NCBI GenBank assembly: GCA_900199655.1
Contig: FZRE01000001.1
Span: 248,001 to 312,000 of the forward strand
Direction: 5' to 3'
DNA length: 64,000 nucleotides
Source: Prevotellaceae bacterium KH2P17
GTDB taxonomy: Bacteria > Bacteroidota > Bacteroidia > Bacteroidales > Bacteroidaceae
Shown here: positions 50,124 to 58,024 of the stretch, one piece after another
Numbering within the stretch: the first letter of the stretch is position 1
Layout: every line of letters starts with the position of its first letter
Notes under the pieces: generated by a model
Seen by the model: only the letters and a program-made list of their open reading frames with translations
Database searches by the model: none
Told to the model about the DNA's origin: nothing
Position numbers and translations under genes: made by a program

Positions 50124-51221
50124 ATGATACTCCGCAAGCTATCCATCGTCAATTACAGGAATATACGCGCAGCCACGCTGGACTTATCTCCAAAGATGAA
50201 TTGTCTCATCGGCAGCAACGGCGAAGGGAAGACCAACTTCCTTGATGCCATATATTACTTGTCCTTCTGCCGCAGCGCTTTCAACCCCATAGACTCGCAG
50301 GTGATTACTCACGACTGTGATTTCTTTGTCCTGGAGGGCAGCTACCTGAACGACAACGGCGACGAGGAACACATCTACTGCGGCATGAAGAAAGGTTTGC
50401 GCAAGCACTTCAGGCGCAACAAGAAGGAGTACAAGCGGCTCTCGGAGCACATAGGGCTCATCCCCATCATCTTCATTTCTCCCTCTGACACGTCGCTCAT
50501 AGAGGGCGGGTCGGAAGAACGGCGCCGACTGATGGATACCGTCATTTCGCAGTACGACCACAGTTATATCGACGCCCTGACCCGTTACAACAAGGCACTG
50601 CAGCAGCGCAACGCCCTGTTACGCATGGAGCAGGAGCCCGACATGGCGCTCATGGAGATATGGGAACAGGAAATGGCAACGCAGGGGGAGATACTTTTCC
50701 GCAAGCGGGAGGAGTTTGTACGCGAGCTGGTTCCGGTGTTTCAGGAAATCTATCAAGATATTTCAGCACAAAAAGAGACCGTCTCCCTGCGTTACGTGTC
50801 CCACTGCCAGCGCGGCCCGCTGCTGGATGTCATCCGGCGCGACCGCCTGAAGGACCGCGCCGTAGGCTACAGTCTGCACGGCGTACACCGTGATGACCTG
50901 GAGATGCTCATAGGCGATTACCAGATGAAACGCGAGGGAAGCCAGGGGCAGAACAAGACTTTTGTGCTGGCGCTCAAGCTCGCGCAGTTCGATTTCCTGC
51001 GCCGCACGGCCAGCAACACCACACCGCTGCTGCTGCTCGACGACATCTTCGACAAGCTCGATGCCGGCCGCGTAGAGCAGATAGTGAAGCTGGTATCGCG
51101 CCCGGAGTTCGGCCAAATCTTCATTACCGACACCAACCGCGACCATCTGGACAAGATATTGAGCCACTCGGCGCTGGATTACAAACTCTTTACCGTGCAC
51201 AACGGTGAATTCAAGGAATAG
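50124..51221 (+). CDS. recF: DNA replication/repair protein RecF
   Basis: 365 residues from the ATG at 50124; an upstream TTG lies inside the -7 box and is rejected. Walker A is GSNGEGKTNF at residues 30-39, the signature is in EGSQGQNKTFVLALKLAQ, and Walker B is LLLLDDIFDKLD. RecF helps load RecA at gaps on single-stranded DNA. It is followed after 2 bp by a DciA-like gene, a common pairing. No dnaN or gyrB is adjacent. Confidence 0.96.
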   Translation: MILRKLSIVNYRNIRAATLDLSPKMNCLIGSNGEGKTNFLDAIYYLSFCRSAFNPIDSQVITHDCDFFVLEGSYLNDNGDEEHIYCGMKKGLRKHFRRNKKEYKRLSEHIGLIPIIFISPSDTSLIEGGSEERRRLMDTVISQYDHSYIDALTRYNKALQQRNALLRMEQEPDMALMEIWEQEMATQGEILFRKREEFVRELVPVFQEIYQDISAQKETVSLRYVSHCQRGPLLDVIRRDRLKDRAVGYSLHGVHRDDLEMLIGDYQMKREGSQGQNKTFVLALKLAQFDFLRRTASNTTPLLLLDDIFDKLDAGRVEQIVKLVSRPEFGQIFITDTNRDHLDKILSHSALDYKLFTVHNGEFKE

Positions 51222-51223
51222 CC

Positions 51224-51514
51224 ATGTTCAAGCGCGATGTACAGCCTCTGAGCGAGATACTGAAGAAACTGCTGCGGCAGGAAGGCCTCGAGACGCCCCT
51301 CATGCAGAAGCGGCTGGTGGATGCGTGGGCGCAGGTGGCGGGCCCGTCGGTCGACCGTTACACGGCCGAAAAGTTCATCCGCAACCAAACTTTGTACGTT
51401 AAGATACAGAATCCGGCCCTCCGTCAGGACCTGAGTATGATGCGTTCGCAGCTCGTCAGGCGTCTGAACGAACACGTGGGTGCGCAGGTCATTGCCGATA
51501 TCCGTTTCTATTAA
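51224..51514 (+). CDS. DciA-like DUF721 protein
   Basis: 96 residues. The pattern LSEILKKLLRQEGLETPLMQ, VDAWAQVAGP and LYVKIQNPALRQDLSMMRSQ is the DUF721 domain, which in other bacteria is DciA, the loader of the replicative helicase. It lies right behind recF in one transcription unit. Whether this short form loads DnaB here is inferred. Confidence 0.88.
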   Translation: MFKRDVQPLSEILKKLLRQEGLETPLMQKRLVDAWAQVAGPSVDRYTAEKFIRNQTLYVKIQNPALRQDLSMMRSQLVRRLNEHVGAQVIADIRFY

Positions 51515-51621
51515 AGTTTTTTCATCTTCTTTTCTTCTTGGCCGCAAGCCCCGGCAGCGGCTTTTGCCGTTGCCCTTTCCGGTTGCCTGCGTTATTGTTC
51601 GTGGTCGTTAAAGATGCCTTT

Positions 51622-51697
51622 CGGGAACTTTCGACACTTGTCGCACATGAATTCGACAAGTGTCACACAATCGTGCGACAAGTGTCGAAAGTTCGTG
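51622..51697. repeat. Interspersed palindromic repeat, copy 6 of 7
   Basis: Arms CGGGAACTTTCGACACTTGT(CGCAC) at 51622-51646 and near complement at 51673-51697. A weak hairpin GGCAGCGGC/GCCGTTGCC (51553-51574) just upstream may end the recF unit. Confidence 0.9.
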
Positions 51698-51753
51698 AAG
51701 CATATCTTTTGTACTTCCGAAGCATTCTTTCAGCAACGCGAGTTGACAGTAAA

Positions 51754-51895
51754 TCATCCCCTCCTCCGCCTCCCCTTTCTAAGGGGAGGAACCTTTGCAG
51801 CGCTTCTTCCGATATGTTCGTATAAACAGCTGCATAAAAGCAACAACGGTAACTGGTATCCTCCCCTTGGAAAAGGGAGGCGGAGGAAGGGTTGA
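51754..51895. repeat. MITE-like element, diverged fourth copy
   Basis: Inverted ends TCATCCCCTCCTCCGCCTCC (left) and GGAGGCGGAGGAAGGGTTGA (right) match the elements at 7818-8207, and both share the internal AACTGGTATCCTCCCCTT. The centre differs. It carries no reading frame of note. 51896-52016 holds nothing I can support. Confidence 0.85.
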
Positions 51896-52016
51896 TAACT
51901 GATGAGCCATAGCCGGTTTACAGCCCGGTGAAGAGCAAGAAAGGTAAAGGTTGGGACGCAAAAAGAAGCAAATGGTTCTCTAAGTTGCTATTATATATAA
52001 GGTGTAAGCTCGCCCT

Positions 52017-52565
52017 TTACCCTATTATTTCGTCCATCGGCACGTCGTAGGGGCCTGCGGGAATGGTGTCGAAGAGCTGGAAATCGAAGCAAATGCCCAA
52101 TTTCCATGCCTGCGGAACCTGTTGCAGAAAGCGGTCGTAGTAGCCCCGCCCGCGTCCCAGTCGGTGGTTGTGGCGGTCGAAGGCCATGCCCGGAACCACC
52201 ACGACCTCTATCTCCCGGTAGCTGGTAAAGAGCGGGCCGGTGGGCTCCATGATGTGGTAGCTGCTCTCGCTGAGGTCGGCCGGGCCGGTATAGCGGCGTA
52301 TCTCCATCCGTTCGCCGTCAACTACGCGGGGCAGGAGAATGGTCTTTCCCTGCGCTGTAAGCCGTTCGACGGCCTGGTGGGTGCAAACCTCATCGGGCAG
52401 GGAGTAGTACAGCAGGATGATTTGGGCATGCTGTATGCGGGGGTGGGCGAGCAGCCTGTCCTCCTTCGCGTGCGAGAGTTGCAGCAGCTCTTCAGGTGTG
52501 TGGAGGCGCTTCTGCCGGCGTACGTAGTCGCGTAACTGTTGCTTTGAAAGGTTTGCGGTGTTCAT
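52017..52565 (-). CDS. 5-formyltetrahydrofolate cyclo-ligase
   Basis: 182 residues. It has the family's LRDYVRRQKRLHT start, an ATP-binding basic region, and the conserved VVPGMAFDRHNHRLGRGRGY-YDRFL motif near residue 130. It converts 5-formyl-THF to 5,10-methenyl-THF in the cytoplasm. Its ATG overlaps the S41 protease stop by 4 bp. Confidence 0.93.
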   Translation of the reverse strand: MNTANLSKQQLRDYVRRQKRLHTPEELLQLSHAKEDRLLAHPRIQHAQIILLYYSLPDEVCTHQAVERLTAQGKTILLPRVVDGERMEIRRYTGPADLSESSYHIMEPTGPLFTSYREIEVVVVPGMAFDRHNHRLGRGRGYYDRFLQQVPQAWKLGICFDFQLFDTIPAGPYDVPMDEIIG

Positions 52566-54211
52566 GCCTTGCGCTCCTTTGGTGCCGGAGCGGGCTTCTT
52601 GGGGAAGGCCGCGTTATCGCGGAACACCTTCTGGGCGGCTCGTATCACCGGGTCGTCCACGTTGAGGTACTGCATCCAGGCCTGCTCATCGAGCATGTTG
52701 TAGATGATGCGGCTGTTGATGAACTCCTCGAGCAGCTTGTGGCTCTTCATGATCAGCAGGTTGCGGCGCTGCAGTCCGCGCTTGTCGGCGTAGGTGGCAA
52801 ACTTGTCTACCATGTTCTGTTTGGTCAGGTAGTCCGACAGCTCCATCATTTCCTTGAAGTTGTTCAGCTTCAGCCGGTTGTCGTCCGTGTACGAGTAGGC
52901 GAACTGGAGGATGAGTCCGCTCATGGCGGCCTGCTTGTAGTAGGAAGTCATGCCGGTGGTGTCTTCGGCCACGAAGATATCGGGCGTAATGCCGCCGCCG
53001 CCGTAAACCACCCTTCCTATGCTCGTATGGTAGGCCGGTCCGGTGTGTTTGATGCTGTCCTGCGAGAAGAATTCGCCGTGCTGATAGCGTGTAATGAGGT
53101 CTTGCTCGTAGTCGGCGTCGTCGCCAAGCGTATAGGGTTTCTGGATGCAACGGCCCGAGGGCGTGTAGTAACGGGCTATGGTGAGGCGTATCATGGAGCC
53201 GTCGGGGAAGGCTATCTGCTGCTGCACGAGTCCTTTTCCGAACGAACGGCGGCCGATGATGGTTGCCCGGTCGTTGTCTTGCATGGCTCCGGTGAAGATT
53301 TCGGAGGCCGAAGCAGACCCCTCGTTGATGAGCACCACGAGCGGTATGTCTTGGTAGCTGCCGTGGCCATCGGACCGGTAATCCTGGCGGGGGCTCTTCC
53401 GTCCCTGGGTGTAAACGATGAGTCGGTTCTTGGGAAGGAACTCGTTGGCCATCTGTACGGCACTCTGCAAGATGCCGCCCGTGTTGTCGCGCAGGTCTAT
53501 CACGAGGTTACTGAAGCCTTGCTGCGACAGTTTTGCCAGCGCTATAAGCAGTTCGGCATAGGTCGTTTCGCCAAAACTCTTGATGCGGATGTAGCCCGTC
53601 GTGTCGTCGAGCATGTAGGTTGCAGCGATGCTCTTCTGCGGAATGTCGGCGCGGGTAACGGTAAACGACTGCACTTTCTTGCTGCCGTAGCGCACCACAC
53701 CAATCTTAACCTTGGTGTCCTTGGGGCCCTTGAGGCGGTGCATAGCTTCCTCCGTGGTTACTATCTTGCCCACAAACGGCTTGTCGTCTACGCTCACTAT
53801 CTTGTCTCCTGCTATAATCCCCGCGCGCTCGGCCGGGCCGTTCTTGATGACGTTTTGCACGTGGATGGTGTCCTGCCGGATAGTAAATTCGATGCCGACC
53901 CCGGAGAACGAGCCCTTCAGTCCGTCGTTGGCGAGCTGCACATCCTTAGCACTGATGTAGACGGAGTGGGGGTCCAGGCCGGCCAGAATTTGCGGAATGG
54001 CCTTGTCTACCAGCGAGTCGATGTTCACGTTGTCAACGTACTGGTCGTCGATAATGTGCAGGAGGTTGTTCAGTCGGTTGCTTCCGCTGTTGATGATGTT
54101 CAGCCGGTTGCCCGAAAAATGATTGGCATAGAAAGACCCTATCACAATGCCCAGGACGACGCAGAGCGCCATCAGCAGCGGCATGTAGCGGTTGGACTTG
54201 TTGTAATTCAT
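52562..54211 (-). CDS. S41-family C-terminal processing peptidase
   Basis: 549 residues from the ATG at 54211; the open frame upstream crosses the dCMP deaminase gene in another frame. An N-terminal membrane anchor/signal (MPLLMALCVVLGIVIGSFYA) is followed by a PDZ domain (GSFSGVGIEFTIRQDTIHVQ to about residue 170) and the S41 core with catalytic Ser in GSASASEIF and Lys in RSFGKGLVQQ. CtpA-like enzymes trim periplasmic or outer membrane proteins. The gene lies 50 bp downstream of the dCMP deaminase gene. Confidence 0.93.
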   Translation of the reverse strand: MNYNKSNRYMPLLMALCVVLGIVIGSFYANHFSGNRLNIINSGSNRLNNLLHIIDDQYVDNVNIDSLVDKAIPQILAGLDPHSVYISAKDVQLANDGLKGSFSGVGIEFTIRQDTIHVQNVIKNGPAERAGIIAGDKIVSVDDKPFVGKIVTTEEAMHRLKGPKDTKVKIGVVRYGSKKVQSFTVTRADIPQKSIAATYMLDDTTGYIRIKSFGETTYAELLIALAKLSQQGFSNLVIDLRDNTGGILQSAVQMANEFLPKNRLIVYTQGRKSPRQDYRSDGHGSYQDIPLVVLINEGSASASEIFTGAMQDNDRATIIGRRSFGKGLVQQQIAFPDGSMIRLTIARYYTPSGRCIQKPYTLGDDADYEQDLITRYQHGEFFSQDSIKHTGPAYHTSIGRVVYGGGGITPDIFVAEDTTGMTSYYKQAAMSGLILQFAYSYTDDNRLKLNNFKEMMELSDYLTKQNMVDKFATYADKRGLQRRNLLIMKSHKLLEEFINSRIIYNMLDEQAWMQYLNVDDPVIRAAQKVFRDNAAFPKKPAPAPKERKA

Positions 54212-54261
54212 ATTTCTTGTTGCGTAATTCGTATTTGTTTGTTGCGTGTGTGGGCTGCAGC

Positions 54262-54690
54262 TCATTCGTTGCCCGGCAGCTCCTTGTACACTACTTCGAT
54301 GCCGGCACGCCGCAGCAGGTCTATTCCGTCCTCCAGGCGGTACTTCTCTCCGTACACTACTCGCTTGATGCCGGCCTGTATGATGAGCTTGGCACACTCG
54401 ATGCAGGGCGATGCCGTGACGTAGAGAGTTGACCCGTCGGAGTTGTTACTGCTGCGGGCCAGCTTGGTGATGGCATTGGCCTCGGCATGCAGAACGTAGG
54501 GCTTGGTTACGTTGTTGTCGTCTTCGCACACGTTCTCGAAGCCACTCGGCGTGCCGTTATAGCCGTCGCTGATTATCATCTTGTCCTTTACAACGAGCGC
54601 GCCGACCTGTCTTCGCTTGCAATAGCTGTTCTCCGCCCATATCTGAGCCATGCGGAGGTAACGGTAGTCGAGTAATGTCTGCTTGTCCAT
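54262..54690 (-). CDS. dCMP/cytidine deaminase family protein
   Basis: 142 residues. The zinc-binding motifs are LHAEANAI and TASPCIECAKLI. ISDGYNGTPSGFENV near residue 40 is typical of ComEB/dCMP deaminases, which make dUMP for thymidylate synthesis. The ATG is 1 bp from the stop of the upstream dcp gene. Confidence 0.92.
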   Translation of the reverse strand: MDKQTLLDYRYLRMAQIWAENSYCKRRQVGALVVKDKMIISDGYNGTPSGFENVCEDDNNVTKPYVLHAEANAITKLARSSNNSDGSTLYVTASPCIECAKLIIQAGIKRVVYGEKYRLEDGIDLLRRAGIEVVYKELPGNE

Positions 54691-54691
54691 G

Positions 54692-56875
54692 TTAGTGTTT
54701 TGTTTTGATGCCGTTGCGTTCCAGCAGCGCGTCTATGGTGGGTTCCTGACCGCGGAAGCGTTTGTAGAGCGTCATGGGGTGCTCTGTTCCGCCCCGTGAG
54801 AGAATGTTGTCGCGGAAGCTCCGGGCTGTTTTGCGGTCGAAGATGCCGTTCTTCTTGAACACGCTGAAGGCATCGGCGTCGAGCACTTCGGCCCACTTGT
54901 AGCTGTAGTAGCCGGCAGCGTAGCCTCCGGCCATGATGTGCGAGAACTGTACTGTCATGCAGGTATCGGGCAGCTGGGGCATGATGATGGCCTTCTCCCA
55001 GGCTTTTTTCTCGAATGGAATAATGTCCTCCGTGAACTCATCGGCCTTAGTATAGTAGGCCATGTCGAGCAATCCGAAGCTCACTTGCCGCATGCAGGCG
55101 TAGGCAGCGTTGAAGTTGCGGCTCCTGACAATGCGGTCTATCAGCTCGTCGGGGATGGGTTCGCCCGTCTGATAGTGAAAGGCGAAGGTGCGGAGGAAGT
55201 CTTTCTCCACGGCATAGTTCTCCATGAACTGCGACGGGAGCTCAACGAAATCCCACCAGACGTTGGTTCCACTCAGGCTCTGGAACCGTGTGTTGGCCAG
55301 CATGCCGTGCAGAGAATGGCCGAATTCGTGCAGGAACGTCTCCACTTCTCCTAACGTGAGCAGGGCCGGCTTGTCGGCGGTGGGCTTGGTGAGGTTCATC
55401 ACCAGGCTCACGTGGGGGCGTATGTTACGGCCTTTGTAGTCAATCCACTGGCCCTGGAACTCCGTCATCCAGGCGCCGCCTTGCTTGCCTTTGCGCGGAT
55501 AAAAGTCCGCATAGAGCACTGCCAGATAGCTTCCGTCCTGGTCAAAGACCTCATAGGCCTTTACGTCAGGATGGTAAACGGGTATCTCGTTGTTCTCCCT
55601 GAAGGTGATGCCGTACAGCTTCGTGGCCAGTCCGAACACGCCTTTGATGACGTTCTCCAGCTTGAAATAGGGCCTGAGCATCTCTGCATCGAGGTTGTAA
55701 CGTTCCATCTGGAGCTTGTGGCTGTAGTAGCCGAAGTCCCAGGGACGTAGCGGGGTGGCGGGTGATGGGTGTTGGGTGTTGGGTGATAGATGCTGTTGGG
55801 TGATGGGTGATGGGTGTTGGGTGGTGGGTGATGGGTATTGGGTGTTGGGTGATGAGGGCTGGACATCGCGTGCGGCGATGGCTTCGATGGCCTCTACCTC
55901 CTTGATGGCGGCGGGCCGGTAGGCGTCAATGAGGTCGTTGAGCAGCTTGTACACGTTGGCCGTGTTGCTGGCCATGCGGTGCTGGAGCACGTAGTCGGCA
56001 TAGGTGTTGTAGCCCAGCAGCTGCGCCATCTCCCTGCGCAGGTTAACCAGCCGCTTGCAGATGTCGAGGTTGTTGTACTCGTTGGCGTGCGTGCAAACGG
56101 TGTTGCGGGCCATGTACATCTGCTTGCGCAGCTCGCGTTGGGTAGAATATGTCATGAAAGGGCTGAAGCTCGGGAAGTCGAGTGTGAACACCCAGCCGTC
56201 CTTCCCCCGCTCTTTGGCCGCCTGGGCTGCCGCTGCGCGAGCCGTTTCAGGTAGTCCGTCCAGCTGCTGCTCGTCGGTAATGTGCAGCTCGTAGGCCTTG
56301 TTTTCCTTCAGCAGATTTTGCGAGAACTGCAGCGTGAGCACGCCTGCCTCCTCGGTGAGTTGGCGCAGTTTGGCCTTTCCCTCGTCGTCCAGCAGGGCTC
56401 CGCTGCGTACAAATCCGTCGTAGCTGGTGTCGAGCAGCATCTGCTCCTCGGCGTTGAGTGGGCGGTTGGGATGGTCGTGCACGTACTTGATGCGTTCAAA
56501 GAGCTTGCTGTTCAGGCTCACGTCGTTGGCGTGGCGGGTCAGTATGGGGCTCATCTTCTGGGCCAGCGCGTCGAGCTCGTCGTTGGTTTCGGCGCTCAGC
56601 ATGCACGAGAACACGTTGCTCACGCGGTCCAGCAGGTCGTAATAATGCTCGCCGTGGCTTAGGTCAACGCGTGTGAGCGTATTCTCGAAGGTGGGCGTCT
56701 CGGGGTCGTTCACGAGCTTGTCAATGGCTTCGTCGTCACGGCGGATGCCCTCCATGAATGCTTCCTCGTAGTCAGCAGTGCCTATACGGTCAAAGGGCAC
56801 CGTGTCATGCGGCGTATGATAGTCGGTAAAAAAGGGATTTGTTCGTTGGCTTGTCTCTATCTGGTTTTCACTCAT
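54692..56875 (-). CDS. dcp: M3-family metallopeptidase (peptidyl-dipeptidase Dcp), with in-frame minisatellite
   Basis: 727 residues. The thimet-oligopeptidase zinc site HEFGH is at residues 516-520 (TFLHEFGHSLHGML) with the downstream Glu ligand. No signal peptide is seen, so it is probably cytoplasmic and degrades short peptides by releasing C-terminal dipeptides. Between about residues 339 and 375 lies a low-complexity insert of YPSPTTQ/HPSPITQ/HPSPATP units encoded by the same heptamer array as in queG. It falls between conserved regions, so activity may survive. Confidence 0.92.
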   Translation of the reverse strand: MSENQIETSQRTNPFFTDYHTPHDTVPFDRIGTADYEEAFMEGIRRDDEAIDKLVNDPETPTFENTLTRVDLSHGEHYYDLLDRVSNVFSCMLSAETNDELDALAQKMSPILTRHANDVSLNSKLFERIKYVHDHPNRPLNAEEQMLLDTSYDGFVRSGALLDDEGKAKLRQLTEEAGVLTLQFSQNLLKENKAYELHITDEQQLDGLPETARAAAAQAAKERGKDGWVFTLDFPSFSPFMTYSTQRELRKQMYMARNTVCTHANEYNNLDICKRLVNLRREMAQLLGYNTYADYVLQHRMASNTANVYKLLNDLIDAYRPAAIKEVEAIEAIAARDVQPSSPNTQYPSPTTQHPSPITQQHLSPNTQHPSPATPLRPWDFGYYSHKLQMERYNLDAEMLRPYFKLENVIKGVFGLATKLYGITFRENNEIPVYHPDVKAYEVFDQDGSYLAVLYADFYPRKGKQGGAWMTEFQGQWIDYKGRNIRPHVSLVMNLTKPTADKPALLTLGEVETFLHEFGHSLHGMLANTRFQSLSGTNVWWDFVELPSQFMENYAVEKDFLRTFAFHYQTGEPIPDELIDRIVRSRNFNAAYACMRQVSFGLLDMAYYTKADEFTEDIIPFEKKAWEKAIIMPQLPDTCMTVQFSHIMAGGYAAGYYSYKWAEVLDADAFSVFKKNGIFDRKTARSFRDNILSRGGTEHPMTLYKRFRGQEPTIDALLERNGIKTKH
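55751..55860. repeat. GGGTGNN heptamer minisatellite inside dcp
   Basis: About fifteen TGGGTGN heptamers with interruptions. The boundary GTAGCGGGG (55748-55756) also marks the edge of the queG array (11568-11576). On the coding strand it reads as HPSPxTQ units. Confidence 0.85.
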
Positions 56876-56898
56876 ACTAATTGTGATACTTTACCTTA

Positions 56899-56906
56899 CA
56901 AAGGTA
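56899..56906 (-). promoter_or_regulatory. -7 box for the dcp operon
   Basis: CAAAGGTA on the + strand reads TACCTTTG on the - strand, 24 bp upstream of the ATG at 56875. Confidence 0.65.
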
Positions 56907-57030
56907 GTAAAAAGATTATGAACCGCTAAACAGCAATCCTTGTTTTTAACGAATATTATATGCGGCGTGCGTCGTGGTGTGGGTGACGGGTGCCGGGTGC
57001 GGGGTGATGGGTGCCGGAAGGGGCGTTGGG

Positions 57031-57102
57031 GGAACTTTTGACAGGTGTCGCACAATCGTGCGACAAGTGTCGAATTCATGTGCGACACTTGTCGAAAGTT
57101 CC
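57031..57102. repeat. Interspersed palindromic repeat, copy 7 of 7, with an adjacent minisatellite remnant
   Basis: Arms GGAACTTTTGACAGGTGTCG(CAC) at 57031-57053 and GTGCGACACTTGTCGAAAGT(TCC) at 57080-57102, complementary apart from two positions. A GGGTGNN remnant lies just before it (about 56975-57015). These fill the gap between dcp and the Crp-like gene. Confidence 0.88.
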
Positions 57103-57174
57103 TGAAGCTATCCTTTGAGACCGAAAAGCGGCAACGGCAAGACGCCAGCCGGGCTGCAACGGGCGGGCCGGAGG

Positions 57175-57843
57175 TTAGGCGAGGATGAGTTTCTCGAGTG
57201 CGGGAATGTGGATGCCGCTGCGCCTGAGCGTGAGCAGGCCTTCGTCCTGGAGACCGTGCAGGGCGCGCGAAACGTCGAGCCGGCTGTCGTTAAGCTCGTG
57301 GGCGAGGGTTGTCATGCGGATGCTCACGTCCTTGCAGCCGGCCGGCCGCAGGCAGTGGTCCTGGAAGAAGCGGATGAGCCGGCTCCGCAAGTCGTCCTGC
57401 TGGTGGCGCCAGGGGCGGTGGTCGAGCTTCTGCAGGCGGGTGGAAATGAGGTTGAGCAGGTTGAGGCGGAAGATGAGGAACTGGTCAGAGAGTTGCGTGA
57501 TTTCGTCCTTGCCCAGTACAATGAAGTTGCAGTTGGTCTTCGCGGTGTAGCTGTGAGTGTGGCGTTGGTTGAGCCCGAAGAGGCACTCCGGCTGCAGCAG
57601 GTCGGGCGCGGCGGTATCTTCGGTAAAGCTGTATTCGTGGTCGTCGGCCGTTGTTGTTATGCTCACGGTGCCTTTCACGAGGAAAAACAGGCGCGTGCAG
57701 ACCTCTCCCTCGTTGATAATCGGCTTGCCTTCGGCGTACTTCATGAAGCCGAATTTGGTGTGGGCAACCACCCACGAGAGGTCGTCACGGTTCATTCCCA
57801 GGAACAGGGGCAGTTGAAGCAGCTGATGGTTGAGGGTTATCAT
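57175..57843 (-). CDS. Crp/Fnr-family transcriptional regulator
   Basis: 222 residues. An N-terminal cyclic-nucleotide-binding-like beta-roll (GKPIINEGEVCTRLFFLVKG, SITTTADDHEYSF) precedes a C-terminal winged HTH (VSIRMTTLAHELNDSRLDVS-RALHGLQDEGLLTLRRSGI). No Cys cluster for an Fnr iron-sulfur centre is seen, so the ligand is unknown. It has no clear promoter of its own: the 181 bp upstream are a minisatellite, and it may be read from the apbE operon. Confidence 0.87.
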   Translation of the reverse strand: MITLNHQLLQLPLFLGMNRDDLSWVVAHTKFGFMKYAEGKPIINEGEVCTRLFFLVKGTVSITTTADDHEYSFTEDTAAPDLLQPECLFGLNQRHTHSYTAKTNCNFIVLGKDEITQLSDQFLIFRLNLLNLISTRLQKLDHRPWRHQQDDLRSRLIRFFQDHCLRPAGCKDVSIRMTTLAHELNDSRLDVSRALHGLQDEGLLTLRRSGIHIPALEKLILA

Positions 57844-58021
57844 TCTTTTTGGGTGTTAGGTGTTGGGTGTTGGATTTACGGGTGTTAGGTGTTAGGTGAT
57901 GGGTGTTAATGAATGGTGGTGTTGGGTGTTGGTAGTTCGGATGGTAGAAATTGGGAGCTTCGTGTTAATGATTAGTTTCAAAACCATTCACCAACACCCA
58001 TCACCTACCACCCAACACCCA
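57844..58021. repeat. Intergenic heptamer minisatellite in inverted arrangement
   Basis: GGTGTTAGGTGTTGGGTGTT-type repeats run to about 57938. After a 45-bp unique spacer the complementary type (ACCAACACCCATCACCTACC) runs to 58021, so the two parts could pair as a long imperfect hairpin. It separates apbE from the Crp-like gene. Confidence 0.85.
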
Positions 58022-58024
58022 AAT

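Noticed and set aside
52496-54424. 642-codon open frame on the + strand
   Set aside because: Antisense to the S41 protease and folate genes, both with clear active-site motifs; its translation is low-complexity Val/His/Ala-rich text.
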